64,000 nt of DNA from Bog-473 sp963788585 (GCA_963788585.1 CAWBHA010000003.1:2356001-2420000), one strand, 5' to 3'. Shown: positions 1 to 10,897, counted from the stretch's first letter. Numbers and translations: made by a program. The notes: generated from the letters alone by a model not told the origin.

Positions 1-809
1 GAGAGCGTGCTTGCCACGCCGACGACGGGCCGGTTGAGGGGCGAGCCGCCATGGGAACCGAAGAATCCGGCATCGCCGTAGTTGAAGATCCCCCCATCGG
101 AGGCCACCAGCCAGTAGCCCATCCCATCAGGTGTGGTGGCCATACCGACGATTGGCTGGTTCAGTGGCGAGCCGCCATGAGAACCGAAGAATCCGGCATC
201 GCCGTAGCCGAAGATCCCTCCGTCCGATGCCACCAGCCAATAGCCGTTCCCATCAGGTGTGCTGGCCATGCCGACGATGGGCCGGTTGAGGGGTGAGCCG
301 CCATGGGAACCGAAGAATCCGGCATCGCCGTAGCCGAAGATCCCTCCATCGGAGGCCACCAGCCAATAGCCGTTCCCATCAGGTGTGCTGGCCATACCGA
401 CGATGGGCTGGTTGAGTCGCGAGCCGCCGTGAGAACCGAAGAATCCGGCATCGCCGTAGCCGAAGATCCCTCCATCGGAGGCCACCAGCCAATAGCCGTT
501 CCCATCAGGTGTGCTGGCCATACCGACGATGGGCTGGTTGAGTCGCGAGCCGCCGTGGGAACCATCAAAGGGCGCGCTGCCGTAATTGAAGATCCCGCCA
601 TCGGAGGCGACCATCGTGTAGCCGCCCGTGTCGAAGTAACTCGTGTGTGCGATAGCAGATTGAGTAAGCGAGGGATGAACAGTCGCCGCAGCTGGAGCGA
701 CAGTCAAGATCGACAACGTTGCAGAACAAAGCGCAGCCAGAGTGATCAACCGGATGGCACGCAGGTTTGAGTGCACAATTGCGAATGATCGTTGCGTGCC
801 CCGATTCAT
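1..809 (-). CDS. Secreted 42-residue-repeat protein, N-terminal part (runs off left edge)
   Basis: The reading frame opens at an ATG at 809, preceded by a purine-rich GGAAAGG, and stays open to base 1, so the C-terminus is missing. About 269 residues are visible. Residues 1-45 look like a signal peptide: a basic start, a hydrophobic stretch (AIRLITLAALCSATLSILTV) and an Ala-rich cleavage zone. The mature part is built of 42-residue units of the type G-Y-W-L-V-A-S-D-G-G-I-F-x-Y-G-D-A-x-F-F-G-S-H-G-G-S, each encoded by a 126-bp DNA repeat. The same unit occurs in the proteins at 55230, 57712 and 61213. I do not know a named family; a beta-propeller-like surface domain is inference. The neighbouring DNA units are nearly identical, which suggests recent amplification. 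Confidence 0.8.
   Translation of the reverse strand, partial: MNRGTQRSFAIVHSNLRAIRLITLAALCSATLSILTVAPAAATVHPSLTQSAIAHTSYFDTGGYTMVASDGGIFNYGSAPFDGSHGGSRLNQPIVGMASTPDGNGYWLVASDGGIFGYGDAGFFGSHGGSRLNQPIVGMASTPDGNGYWLVASDGGIFGYGDAGFFGSHGGSPLNRPIVGMASTPDGNGYWLVASDGGIFGYGDAGFFGSHGGSPLNQPIVGMATTPDGMGYWLVASDGGIFNYGDAGFFGSHGGSPLNRPVVGVASTL
45..590. repeat. Tandem 126-bp coding repeats
   Basis: Equivalent points (gccgcc followed by a/g-tg) recur at 45, 171, 297, 423 and 549, an exact 126-bp period equal to 42 codons. The first four units differ at only a few positions; the fifth diverges after its first dozen bases. The repeats lie inside the minus-strand secreted-protein gene and keep its frame. Confidence 0.85.
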
Positions 810-933
810 GGATGCCCTTTCCACCTCGCGCGCGCCAATCGCCGCACTGCGCATCGTTGTTGCTTTCTTCCAGTCCAGCAACTTGACTGAGTCGGGTCTG
901 AGGGAGCCCTGAGCTATGCCTGAGAGCTCCGAA

Positions 934-1134
934 TCAGAGATCGACGAGTATCGACCCACGCTGTGAACCAGCCGATGCCGCTTCGCTATGAGCTAGGGGT
1001 GCTCGCTGCTGACCGAGCGAACTCAACGTCCGGCCAGTGGATGTCAGCGCTCGGCCACGTTCGTCGCAGCTCAAGATGCAAGGACAGGGTACGAGGCGAG
1101 TGTCGTCCTGATCTTTGCCGCAAAACGAGCACAT
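934..1134 (-). pseudogene. ClpX-type zinc-finger fragment
   Basis: A minus-strand frame with AGGAGG just before the ATG at 1134 begins M-C-S-F-C-G-K-D-Q-D-D-T-R-L-V and continues to S-C-D-E-R. This matches the N-terminal zinc-binding domain of ClpX (C-x2-C, then about 19 residues, then C-D-E-C). The last ligand Cys is Arg here and the spacing is one residue short. The remaining 40 residues match nothing I know, and no AAA+ domain follows. It is most simply a decayed ClpX or ClpX-zinc-finger paralogue, although a short functional zinc-finger protein cannot be excluded. It sits between the secreted repeat gene and tRNA-Ala. Confidence 0.5.
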
Positions 1135-1408
1135 CGACCTCCTTCGCACCAGTTTTGAATCGCATGCCTGTCGACGCGAAACGAGCCTTGGCTTAAACCT
1201 TGCCGGGCTCCGCAGTCAGCGCGTGCGTTACACCGGATTCAAGGGTGGGGATCTCCCATCGACACATGATCTGCGGCTCAGCGGTGTCCATGACCAACAG
1301 TTCTTTCCCAATGGGTACGCAGCAACGCGCTCGACATTCCGCTGACATTGCACCCGCTCAACGACCGTCGGCGCACCTGGCCGAGGGAGCTGACCTGCAA
1401 GGTTTTGG

Positions 1409-1485
1409 TGGTGGAGGCGATGGGACTTGAACCCACGAACCTCTTGACTGCCAGTCAAGCGCTCTACCAGCTGAGCTACGCCCCC
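1409..1485 (-). tRNA. tRNA-Ala (anticodon GGC)
   Basis: On the minus strand the sequence folds into a cloverleaf. The acceptor stem GGGGGCG pairs with CGCCTCC and includes the G3:U70 pair that marks alanine tRNAs. The anticodon stem CTTGA/TCAAG encloses the loop CTGGCAG, giving anticodon GGC. The T arm contains GTTCAAG. The CCA end is encoded (tgg on the plus strand at 1409-1411). A TAGCGT box lies 14 bp upstream of the 5' end. Confidence 0.95.
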
Positions 1486-1499
1486 AGTGGTGGAGGTCC

Positions 1500-1505
1500 A
1501 CGCTA
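1500..1505 (-). promoter_or_regulatory. Candidate -10 box for tRNA-Ala
   Basis: TAGCGT on the minus strand, 14 bp before the tRNA-Ala 5' end. The same hexamer precedes several other genes in this window. No clear -35 box is visible. Confidence 0.35.
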
Positions 1506-1618
1506 GCAGTCGGGCGCTGCAGCCTTGGGCCGGCTTCCGTCCGCACCTCCGCCGAACACGCTGCCGGCGGGCCACGAAACCACCCGTCACGTTGCTCAGG
1601 AACGTGTGGGGCGTCGCC

Positions 1619-1624
1619 TACCCT
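1619..1624 (+). promoter_or_regulatory. Candidate -10 box, leaderless leuS
   Basis: TACCCT ends 6 bp before the leuS ATG, and there is no Shine-Dalgarno sequence between them. Transcription would start at or next to the start codon. Confidence 0.35.
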
Positions 1625-1630
1625 GGTGGC

Positions 1631-4210
<2,580 letters not shown>

Positions 4211-4264
4211 CCCGGGGCCGGCCGGAGGCCCGGACGGGGAGGCGCGCCCGGACGGTCTCGCGGC

Positions 4265-5272
4265 TCAGCTGTGGAACCCGGCCAGCACGCCCTTCCACGC
4301 CTCGGCGTCGACCTTGTAGGGCGCGTAGAAGCTGAAGCGGTCGACCAGGCCCTCGAAGCGGTTGCGCACCTCGGACGCGACCCGGTCGAACGGGCAGACG
4401 ACGGCGAAGGCCTCGAGCACGTCGTCGGTGATCAGCTCGCCCATCTTCACCCACTCACCGCGCTTCGACAGCGTGTTGAGCTCGCTCTGCAAGTCGCCCC
4501 ACCCGTGCAGCTCGAGGACGGGCCGGTAAGCCGGGGTCGAGCCGTAGAAGGCGATCTGCTGTCGCACCGCCGCGTCGGCCGCCGCCGTGCTCTCCTCGTC
4601 GGTACCGGTGACCACGAAGCCCGGATACGACACCTCGAGATCGAGCCGCGTCTTGCCCACCTTGGCCGCGCCACGCTCGAGCGCAGGGATGCTCACCTCA
4701 CGCAGATAGCGCTCGGTCGTGAAACCGTGCACCAAGAAGCCGTCGCAGACCTCACCGGCCACTTCGGTCATGTGGACCCCCACGCCGGCGAGGAAGATCT
4801 TGGGGTTGCCGTAGGGGTTCGGCCCGGGGTCGAAGAACGGCGTCATGAGCGTGTGCGTGTAGAACTCGCCGCGGAACTCGAGCTTCCCTCCGGTTTCCCA
4901 CGCTTTCCAGATGGCGCGGATGGCGAGGATCATCTCGCGCATGCGGGGCGCCGGGTGGGACCACGGCATGGAGAAGCGCTTGGTGATGTGCGGCTTGATC
5001 TGGCTGCCCATGCCGAGCATGAAGCGGCCCTTGGTCAACAGCTGCAGATCGTTGGCGACGACGGCAAGCGTCATGGGGTTGCGCGCGAAGGCGACGGTGA
5101 TGCCGGTGCCGAACTCGAGCTTCTCGGTCGCTCCGGCGGCGATCGCGATGGGGAGGAACGGGTCGTGGTTCGTCTCGGCCGACCACACGCCGTCGTACCC
5201 GCTCGCCTCCGCCTTGGCCGCCTGCGCCGCAATGCCGTTGGGGTCGAACCCGATCCCGCCGTCGATCTTCAT
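4265..5272 (-). CDS. LLM-class F420-dependent oxidoreductase
   Basis: A 335-residue luciferase-like TIM-barrel protein. Family features include the N-terminal A-x-x-A-E-x-x-G-Y-D-G-V-W segment, the block G-T-G-I-T-V-A-F-A-R-N-P, and L-T-K-G-R-F-M-L-G-M-G-S-Q. These match the actinobacterial F420-dependent subgroup (LLM, TIGR03617-like); the substrate cannot be told from sequence. The start at 5272 is preceded by GGAAGGGA. It is the last gene of a minus-strand group (phosphotransferase, PAC2, LLM) and lies 97 bp after PAC2. F420 rather than FMN as cofactor is inferred from family membership. Confidence 0.85.
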   Translation of the reverse strand: MKIDGGIGFDPNGIAAQAAKAEASGYDGVWSAETNHDPFLPIAIAAGATEKLEFGTGITVAFARNPMTLAVVANDLQLLTKGRFMLGMGSQIKPHITKRFSMPWSHPAPRMREMILAIRAIWKAWETGGKLEFRGEFYTHTLMTPFFDPGPNPYGNPKIFLAGVGVHMTEVAGEVCDGFLVHGFTTERYLREVSIPALERGAAKVGKTRLDLEVSYPGFVVTGTDEESTAAADAAVRQQIAFYGSTPAYRPVLELHGWGDLQSELNTLSKRGEWVKMGELITDDVLEAFAVVCPFDRVASEVRNRFEGLVDRFSFYAPYKVDAEAWKGVLAGFHS

Positions 5273-5369
5273 CCGTCGTGTCCCTTCCGCCGCGCCATGG
5301 CGCAGTCCGTGTCGAGCGTTGTGGTGGAGGCCGCCGCCCGGGTGCCGCCGCCGGCCGAACCGGCGGCCC

Positions 5370-6242
5370 TCACTGTTCTTCGCCGCGCAGGAAGCGCTCC
5401 AACTCCGCCGCGATCTCGTCGCCCGACGGCACTTCATCGACGCCCATGGCGTTGCCTTCGGAGGCGTCGATGTTCTCCTCGAGCTTGCGCACCATGGCTT
5501 GGTGCTCGGCGTTGTCCGCGATCAACTGGTCGACCTGCCGGCGCGAGCTGTCGGCCGCCCGGCGCAGGGCAGCCGAGTCCAGCGAGAGCGCGCCGACGGC
5601 GGCCAGACCCTCGATCAGCGCAGCGCTCGCCTCGGGGAACGGCATCCCCGCCACGTAGTGGGGGACCCGGGCCCACAGGCTGACCGTCGGCGTGCCGGCC
5701 GCGCCGAAGGCCATCTCGAGCGCCGCCATCACGCCTGCCGGCACCTCGAGCTCGCCCTGCACGATGCCCACTTGCTCGATCAGCTGAGCCGACTGTGCCG
5801 GCGCGGTGGCGGCCAGCTTGACCGGGCGCGTGTGCGGCGCCGGGGCGGGGAACGCACCGAGGCCGACCACCATGCGGACGCGCCAGGAGCGGGCCAGCCC
5901 GACGACCGCGTCGGTGAAGGCGCGCCAGTGGAAATCGGGTTCGGGACCGACCAGGAAGAGGAGGTCGCGCCCCGACTCGTCCGTCCCCTGTCGCACGACG
6001 GTACGCGGCCAGGTGAGCTCGGTGGTCACGCCGTTCACGATCCGTGCCACGGGCCGCCGCGCCCGCTGGTCGAGGAAGTGCTCGCCGTTGAAGGTGACGA
6101 CCGGCTCGCTGGGCCCGTTGCCGAGCAGCGAGGCGATGGCGGTCGTCGAGCCCAGGCCTGCGTCGACCCAGCCCTCGAGCGAGACGATCAGGAGCGGCTC
6201 CTGGACGATCGGTTCGCGGTGCACCTCGAAGATCTCGGTCAT
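5370..6242 (-). CDS. PAC2 (proteasome assembly chaperone) family protein
   Basis: A 290-residue protein with the PAC2 layout: an N-terminal L-I-V-S-L-E-G-W-V-D-A-G strand-turn, a central strand M-V-V-G-L-G-A-F-P-A-P-A-P-H-T-R-P, and a helical, acidic C-terminus ending R-F-L-R-G-E-E-Q. PAC2 proteins are common in proteasome-bearing Actinomycetota. Their biochemical role in bacteria is not settled, and a chaperone or adaptor role is inference. The ATG at 6242 lies 17 bp after the upstream phosphotransferase stop, so the two are probably co-transcribed. Confidence 0.85.
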   Translation of the reverse strand: MTEIFEVHREPIVQEPLLIVSLEGWVDAGLGSTTAIASLLGNGPSEPVVTFNGEHFLDQRARRPVARIVNGVTTELTWPRTVVRQGTDESGRDLLFLVGPEPDFHWRAFTDAVVGLARSWRVRMVVGLGAFPAPAPHTRPVKLAATAPAQSAQLIEQVGIVQGELEVPAGVMAALEMAFGAAGTPTVSLWARVPHYVAGMPFPEASAALIEGLAAVGALSLDSAALRRAADSSRRQVDQLIADNAEHQAMVRKLEENIDASEGNAMGVDEVPSGDEIAAELERFLRGEEQ

Positions 6243-6259
6243 GCCGGAACCGTCGGGGC

Positions 6260-7303
6260 TCACCGCGCAGACTCCAGCGACTCGGCGGCCAATTCGAAGA
6301 GGCGGCCGATCTGGGCGGGATACCCGTCCACGCTCCCGGTGTCGCCCGCCCCGGCGCCGGCGACGTAGCGGGCGTAGACGCCCTGGAGGATGCAGCCCAG
6401 CTTCCAGTAGCCGAACGCCACGTAGTAACCGACCCCGGAGACGTCGAGCGTCGAGACGTCGTCGTAGCGCGCCAGCACCTGGGACCGGGACGCGAAGCCC
6501 GGCGCCGTCGTGGGCGAGAGCCCGAGAACGGCCATGGAGTCGCTCGGGTCGGCCCAGTAGACCATCAGCAGCCCGAGGTCGGCGAGCGGGTCGCCGAGCG
6601 TACAGATCTCCCAGTCGAGGATGGCCCGGACGCTGCCGTCGTCGGCCAGGACGACATTGTCGAGCCGGTAGTCGCCGTGGACGACCGAGGTCCGTTGCTG
6701 CTTGGGGATGTGCCGTGCCAGATCGTCGCCGACCCGCTCGACCAGGCCGCCGTGATCCACGCCCTCGACCTGCATCTGGTCGTACTGGGAGCGCCAACGT
6801 TTCAACTGGCGCTCGATGTAGCCCTCGTGCCGTCCCAGGTCTCCCAGCCCCACTGCGTCGGGATCCACCTCGTGCAACGCAGCAAGGGTGTCCGCCATGT
6901 GTTCGCCGATGGCGTGGCGCGTGGGCTCCGCGAACGCCTTCTCCGCCTCGGGTGCGCTGCGCAGGATGTGGCCTTCGACGAATTCCATGACATAGAAGGG
7001 GCGCTCGTTCACCGACTCGTCGGTGCACAGCCCAGCCGTTACGGGGACCGGGATCCCGGCCGGGCCGAGCGCGTGCATCAGGCGGTATTCGCGTGTCATG
7101 TCGTGCGCCGTCGGGAGCACGTGGTGCAGGGGCGGCCGGCGGAGGGCCCAGGCCCGTCCACCGGCGTCCTCGACCCGGAAGGTGAGATTCGAGCGTCCGC
7201 CGGCGATCAGGGAGAACGAGAGTGGGGGGATCACCTCGGGCAGGGTGGCGACCATCCAATCGGTGACTGCCGCCTGGTTGATGCCACGTGGGGCCTCTGA
7301 CAC
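6260..7303 (-). CDS. Aminoglycoside-phosphotransferase-fold kinase (ACAD10/11-like)
   Basis: A 347-residue APH-fold phosphotransferase. The catalytic loop V-V-H-G-D-Y-R-L-D-N-V-V-L and the metal-binding I-L-D-W-E motif are both intact. The N-terminal S-L-I-A-G-G-R-S-N-L-T-F segment is the nucleotide-binding loop. The closest family I recognise is the actinobacterial group related to the kinase half of ACAD10/ACAD11, which acts on hydroxylated acyl groups; the substrate here is unknown. I chose GTG 7303 because conserved sequence begins there and a TAGCGT -10 box ends 8 bp upstream, which suits a leaderless transcript. It is divergent from the thioredoxin gene. Confidence 0.8.
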   Translation of the reverse strand: MSEAPRGINQAAVTDWMVATLPEVIPPLSFSLIAGGRSNLTFRVEDAGGRAWALRRPPLHHVLPTAHDMTREYRLMHALGPAGIPVPVTAGLCTDESVNERPFYVMEFVEGHILRSAPEAEKAFAEPTRHAIGEHMADTLAALHEVDPDAVGLGDLGRHEGYIERQLKRWRSQYDQMQVEGVDHGGLVERVGDDLARHIPKQQRTSVVHGDYRLDNVVLADDGSVRAILDWEICTLGDPLADLGLLMVYWADPSDSMAVLGLSPTTAPGFASRSQVLARYDDVSTLDVSGVGYYVAFGYWKLGCILQGVYARYVAGAGAGDTGSVDGYPAQIGRLFELAAESLESAR

Positions 7304-7311
7304 GGCAACCG

Positions 7312-7317
7312 ACGCTA
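7312..7317 (-). promoter_or_regulatory. Candidate -10 box, leaderless phosphotransferase gene
   Basis: TAGCGT on the minus strand, 8 bp before GTG 7303, with no Shine-Dalgarno sequence in between. Confidence 0.4.
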
Positions 7318-7419
7318 ATCGGTGCCGCGCGGCCCGAGCGGACCCCCCGTCGTCCGTCCCCGACCTGCTGGGGCTGGCGCCCGGTCCGTCCGCCGCTCCG
7401 TCTTGGCGGGGACACCCGG

Positions 7420-7425
7420 TAGCGT
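7420..7425 (+). promoter_or_regulatory. Candidate -10 box, leaderless thioredoxin-TPR gene
   Basis: TAGCGT, 8 bp before ATG 7434. It mirrors the divergent box at 7312-7317 in both sequence and spacing. Confidence 0.4.
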
Positions 7426-7433
7426 CGAAGCCG

Positions 7434-8147
7434 ATGGATGTCACAGACGACACGTTTCAGACCGATGTGCTGGCTCGCAGCGCCACGGTGCCGGTCATCG
7501 TCGACCTGTGGGCGCCCTGGTGCGGCCCCTGCAAGACGCTCGGACCACTGCTCGAGAAGGCGGTGGCGGACACGGGTGGTGCCGTGGAACTGGTCAAGGT
7601 GAACGTCGACGAGAACCCGCGGGTTGCCCAGACCTTCCAGGTGCAGTCGATCCCTGCCGTGTTCGCCATCAGCGACGGCAAGGTGGTCGACCAGTTCATC
7701 GGCGCGCTGCCCGAGGCGCAGGTGACCGAGTTCGTCCGGCGGCTGGCGCCGGCTCCGAGCGAGGCGGACACCCTGGCTGCCCTGGGTGACGAGGCGTCCC
7801 TCCGCAGGGCGCTCGAGCTCGAGCCCGATCACGCCGGCGCAACCGAGGCGCTGGCCCGCATCCTGGTCGACCGCGGGGACGCGCCGGAGGCACTGGCGCT
7901 CCTGCAGCGCATTCCCGAATCCGAGGCCGGCCGCGCCCTCGCGGCGGAGGCGCGCCTCCTCGAGGCGGGTGTGGATGTCTCGGCGACCGGGCGCGCGCAG
8001 ATCGAGGCCAAGCTCGACGAGCTGCTCGGGCGGGTGCGCGAGGACGACGCAGCCCGCCAGGAGTTCGTCGACCTCCTCGAGACGCTGGGTGCCGGCGACC
8101 AGCGCACGAACGAGTACCGGCGGGCACTGGCCGCGCGCCTGTTCTGA
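7434..8147 (+). CDS. Thioredoxin-TPR protein (YbbN/CnoX-like)
   Basis: A 237-residue cytoplasmic protein. Residues 1-100 are a thioredoxin fold with the active site W-A-P-W-C-G-P-C-K (about residues 26-34) and the cis-Pro segment Q-S-I-P-A-V-F. Residues about 110-237 form a tetratricopeptide-like helical region. This architecture is that of YbbN/CnoX, a holdase that handles oxidised client proteins. Both active-site Cys are present here, whereas E. coli CnoX lacks one, so redox activity is possible. Its stop overlaps the start of the FolP2-like gene (TGATG). Confidence 0.9.
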   Translation: MDVTDDTFQTDVLARSATVPVIVDLWAPWCGPCKTLGPLLEKAVADTGGAVELVKVNVDENPRVAQTFQVQSIPAVFAISDGKVVDQFIGALPEAQVTEFVRRLAPAPSEADTLAALGDEASLRRALELEPDHAGATEALARILVDRGDAPEALALLQRIPESEAGRALAAEARLLEAGVDVSATGRAQIEAKLDELLGRVREDDAARQEFVDLLETLGAGDQRTNEYRRALAARLF

Positions 8148-9056
8148 TGGCGGCGCCGGGCGCCGGGTCGCCCGTCACCGACCCGGGCGCCGCTCTCCCC
8201 TGCGGTCCCTTCGCCGACGTCGCGCCCACGCTCGAGCTCGGCGGCCGCAGCTACGACCTCACACATCGGGCCCTGGTCATGGGGATCCTCAACCGCACTC
8301 CGGACTCCTTCTACGACAAGGGCGCCACGTATGCGCTCGACAAGCTCTACGCGCCGCGCCGAGCAGCTCGTGGCCGAGGGGGCCGACATCCTCGACATCG
8401 GCGGGGTCAAAGCGGGACCGGGCCCCGAAGTCATCGAGCCCGAGGAGCTCGACCGCGTCGTCCCGGTTGTCGCCGGCCTGGTGGAACGGTTCGACACCCC
8501 CGTCTCGGTCGACACCTGGCGCGCCGCCGTCGCCCGCGCCTGTTACGCGGAGGGCGCCGTCATGGGGAACGACATCAGTGGTCTCGCGGATCCCGACTAC
8601 GCACCCGCCGCCGCCGAGCACGGCGCTGCCGTCGTCGTGACGCACATCCGCCTGCAACCACGCGTCGCCGACCCCGATCCGCACTACGACGATGTCGTGC
8701 GCGACGTCGCCACCTTTCTCTCCGAGCGGGCGGCCGGTGCCGGGGCCGCGGGCGTCCCCCCCGAGCGCATCGTGCTCGACGCCGGACTCGACCTCGGCAA
8801 GACGGCCGAGCAGTCTGTGGCCCTGCTCCGCAGCTCGCCGGCGCTGGCCGGCCTGGGTTACCCCTTGCTCCTCTCTGCTTCCAACAAGACCTTCCTCGGC
8901 AAGGTGCTGGACCTGGAACTCACCGAGCGACGCGAGGCTTCCATCGGCGCGGCGGCCCTCGGTGTTGCCTGGGGCTGCCGCATCCTGCGCGTGCACGATG
9001 TCCGGGGCACGTGCCGCGCCCGCGACGCCCTGGCCGCGATCAGCGAGGCCCAGTGA
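8147..9056 (+). CDS. folP2: FolP2-like dihydropteroate-synthase-family protein (apparent frameshift)
   Basis: The frame from ATG 8147 carries the pterin-binding start M-G-I-L-N-R-T-P-D-S-F-Y-D-K-G-A-T. Near 8354 one base must be skipped to continue as Y-A-R-A-E-Q-L-V-A-E-G-A-D-I-L-D-I-G-G, after which the frame is open to the TGA at 9056. The signature G-G-V-K-A-G-P-G replaces the usual G-G-E-S-T-R-P-G, and S-A-S-N-K-T replaces the S-R-K motif. These match the mycobacterial FolP2 paralogue, which is not known to have dihydropteroate synthase activity, rather than canonical FolP. The single-base offset looks like a sequence error or a recent lesion. The stop overlaps the holA GTG (GTGA). Confidence 0.8.
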
Positions 9057-10073
9057 CCGCGCCGCGTCACGAGTCGACCTATCTCGTCAAGGGGGACGAC
9101 GCCTCCCTGGTGGCCCAGGAGGTGCGAACGCTGCTGGCCGACGTCGTCGGTGACCGCGACCACGCCCTCGTGGTCGAGGAGGTCGGTGGCGGCGCCGGCG
9201 ACGATCTCGATGTGGGAGCGGTCGTCGATGCGTGCCTGACGCCGCCGTTCCTCATCGACCAGCGCGTCGTCGTGGTGCGTGAGGCGGGGCGGCTCCTCAC
9301 GGCCGACGCGCCGCGGCTCGTCGAGGTGGTCGAGGCCCCCCTCGAGACGACGGTGCTGGTGCTCGTCGGCGGAGGCGGCACCGTCCCGGCGCCGCTCGTC
9401 AAGGCGATCAAGGAGCACGGCCAGATCATCGACGTGACGACGAGCAAGGCGGGAGAGCGGAAGGCCTGGCTCCACGACCACCTGCGCGGTGCGCCCGTGC
9501 GGCTCGAACCCGCCGCCGCCGACGTCCTGGCCCGCCACGTCGGAGAGGACCTCGGGCGCGTCGAGGGGTTGCTCGGGGCACTCGAGCGCGGCCTACGGCG
9601 TGGGGGCGCACGTCAGCGCCGACGAGCTCCTGCCCTATCTCGGCGAGGCCGGCAACGTCCCGCGCTACGAGCTGACCGATGCCATCGACAAGGGGGACCC
9701 GGGCCGGGCGCTGGTCGTGCTGCACCGGATGCTCGATGCGGGTGGCCTTGCCCCGATGCAGGTGCTCGCCACCCTGCACGGCCACTTCGCCAACATGCTC
9801 GCCCTCGACGGGGACGACGTCACCAGCGAGCGCGACGCCGCCGCTGTGCTCGGGACGGCGCCGTTCGTGGCCAAGAAGGCGCTGGAGCAGTCGCGGCGTC
9901 TGGGGGGCGCCAGGATCGCCGAGGCCGTCACCCTGATCGCGGTCGCCGACCTCGACATCCGCGGCGTGAGCGGCCTGGACCCCTCGCTGGTGATCGAGAT
10001 CCTCGTCGCCCGGCTGGCCCGCCAGACGCGGCCCGCCCGCTCCACGCGTCCACGCTCCGGCGCCCGCCGTTAG
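9053..10073 (+). CDS. holA: DNA polymerase III delta subunit (apparent frameshift)
   Basis: HolA opens the beta clamp as part of the clamp loader. The frame from GTG 9053 gives Y-L-V-K-G-D-D-A-S-L-V-A-Q-E-V-R-T-L, then V-D-A-C-L-T-P-P-F-L, then V-V-V-R-E-A-G-R-L. Near 9587 one extra base interrupts it; skipping it yields A-L-E-A-A-Y-G-V-G-A-H-V and L-G-E-A-G-N-V-P-R-Y-E-L-T-D-A-I, a hallmark of actinobacterial HolA. That second frame runs to TAG 10073, for about 340 residues in all, the usual size. The gene is normally followed by rpsT in bacteria, as it is here on the opposite strand. Confidence 0.88.
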
Positions 10074-10094
10074 CGCCCGCGCCGGCGCTCGCGC

Positions 10095-10532
10095 TCAGGC
10101 CAACGGCGAGGAGAACCACCAGCGGTGGTTCTCGGGGTCCCGGGCCCCGTACTCACGAAGGCCGTACTCCTTATCGGCCGGCGCGCCGTCGACCCGCGCG
10201 CCGGCGCCCACGACCCGGGCGTAGTGCTGGTCGACGTCGGGCACGACGACCGAGAGGCCGCCGTGGGCCGCGGTGGTGTCACGGGGGGAGACCATCTCGT
10301 GCTCCGGCGTCACCCGGTGCAGCCAGATCGGAGCGTCGCCGTTGCGCACCTCGGCGTGGACGACCGTGCCGTCGTCGAGGCGGTGCAGACCCCCGGAGCT
10401 CAGGCCGAAGGTGCCGACGAGGAAGTCGTGGGCCGCCTCGATGTCCGCGTAGACGAGGATGGGAACGACGGCGGTCCGGTCGGCGGCGGTCCGGTCAGCG
10501 GGGGTCTGGTCGGCGTTGTCGGTGTTTGTCAT
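10095..10532 (-). CDS. VOC (glyoxalase/bleomycin-resistance) family protein
   Basis: A 145-residue single-module vicinal-oxygen-chelate protein of the PhnB-like type. It has a short polar N-terminus with repeated T-A-A-D-R units, then V-V-P-I-L-V-Y-A-D-I-E-A-A-H-D-F-L and the C-terminal E-Y-G-A-R-D-P-E-N-H-R-W-W-F. Substrate and function are unknown. TGGAGGT abuts ATG 10532 and CATAGT lies 6 bp upstream, so a leaderless or near-leaderless transcript is possible. It lies between holA and rpsT and reads towards holA. Confidence 0.85.
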   Translation of the reverse strand: MTNTDNADQTPADRTAADRTAVVPILVYADIEAAHDFLVGTFGLSSGGLHRLDDGTVVHAEVRNGDAPIWLHRVTPEHEMVSPRDTTAAHGGLSVVVPDVDQHYARVVGAGARVDGAPADKEYGLREYGARDPENHRWWFSSPLA

Positions 10533-10621
10533 ACCTCCACTATGCAGAGTCCGACACCACCGCGTCTTGGACAAACCTGACCTCGAGCACCAGGGAAGGC
10601 CGCAGGCTCGGGAGAGTGGCG

Positions 10622-10897
10622 CTACTCGGCGCCGGCCGTCTCGATGGCGGCCACCCGGCGCACCAGCCGAGACTTGTGGTTGGCCGCGGTGTTCTTGTGG
10701 ATCACGCCCTGCGAGGCTGCCTTGTCGATCCGCTTGACCGCCAGGCGGAGCAGTTCGGCACTGTCCTCGGCCCCGTCCTCGGCGGCGACCATGGCCGACT
10801 TCGAGCGGGTCCGCATCTCGGCGCGCACCGACTTGTTCCGCAGCCGGCGCTTCTCGTTCTGTCGGTTCCGCTTGATCTGGCTCTTGATGTTGGCCAC
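10622..10897 (-). CDS. rpsT: Ribosomal protein bS20
   Basis: A 91-residue, strongly basic 30S subunit protein. V-A-N-I-K-S-Q-I-K-R-N-R-Q-N-E-K-R-R is the classic bS20 start, and K-N-T-A-A-N-H-K-S-R-L is the conserved C-terminal block. The GTG start at 10897 is preceded by GAGGAA. A possible -10 box TACAGT lies on the minus strand at 10968-10973, which would give a leader of roughly 65 nt. It is divergent from lepA, a common arrangement. Confidence 0.96.
   Translation of the reverse strand: MANIKSQIKRNRQNEKRRLRNKSVRAEMRTRSKSAMVAAEDGAEDSAELLRLAVKRIDKAASQGVIHKNTAANHKSRLVRRVAAIETAGAE

Noticed and set aside
45..590. Possible CRISPR array from regular repeats
   Set aside because: The repeats are contiguous 126-bp coding units without spacers and stay in frame with a signal-peptide protein.
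4211..4264. GC-rich palindrome after leuS as a terminator
   Set aside because: The ggccggcc symmetry is short, has no T-tract and is expected by chance at this base composition.
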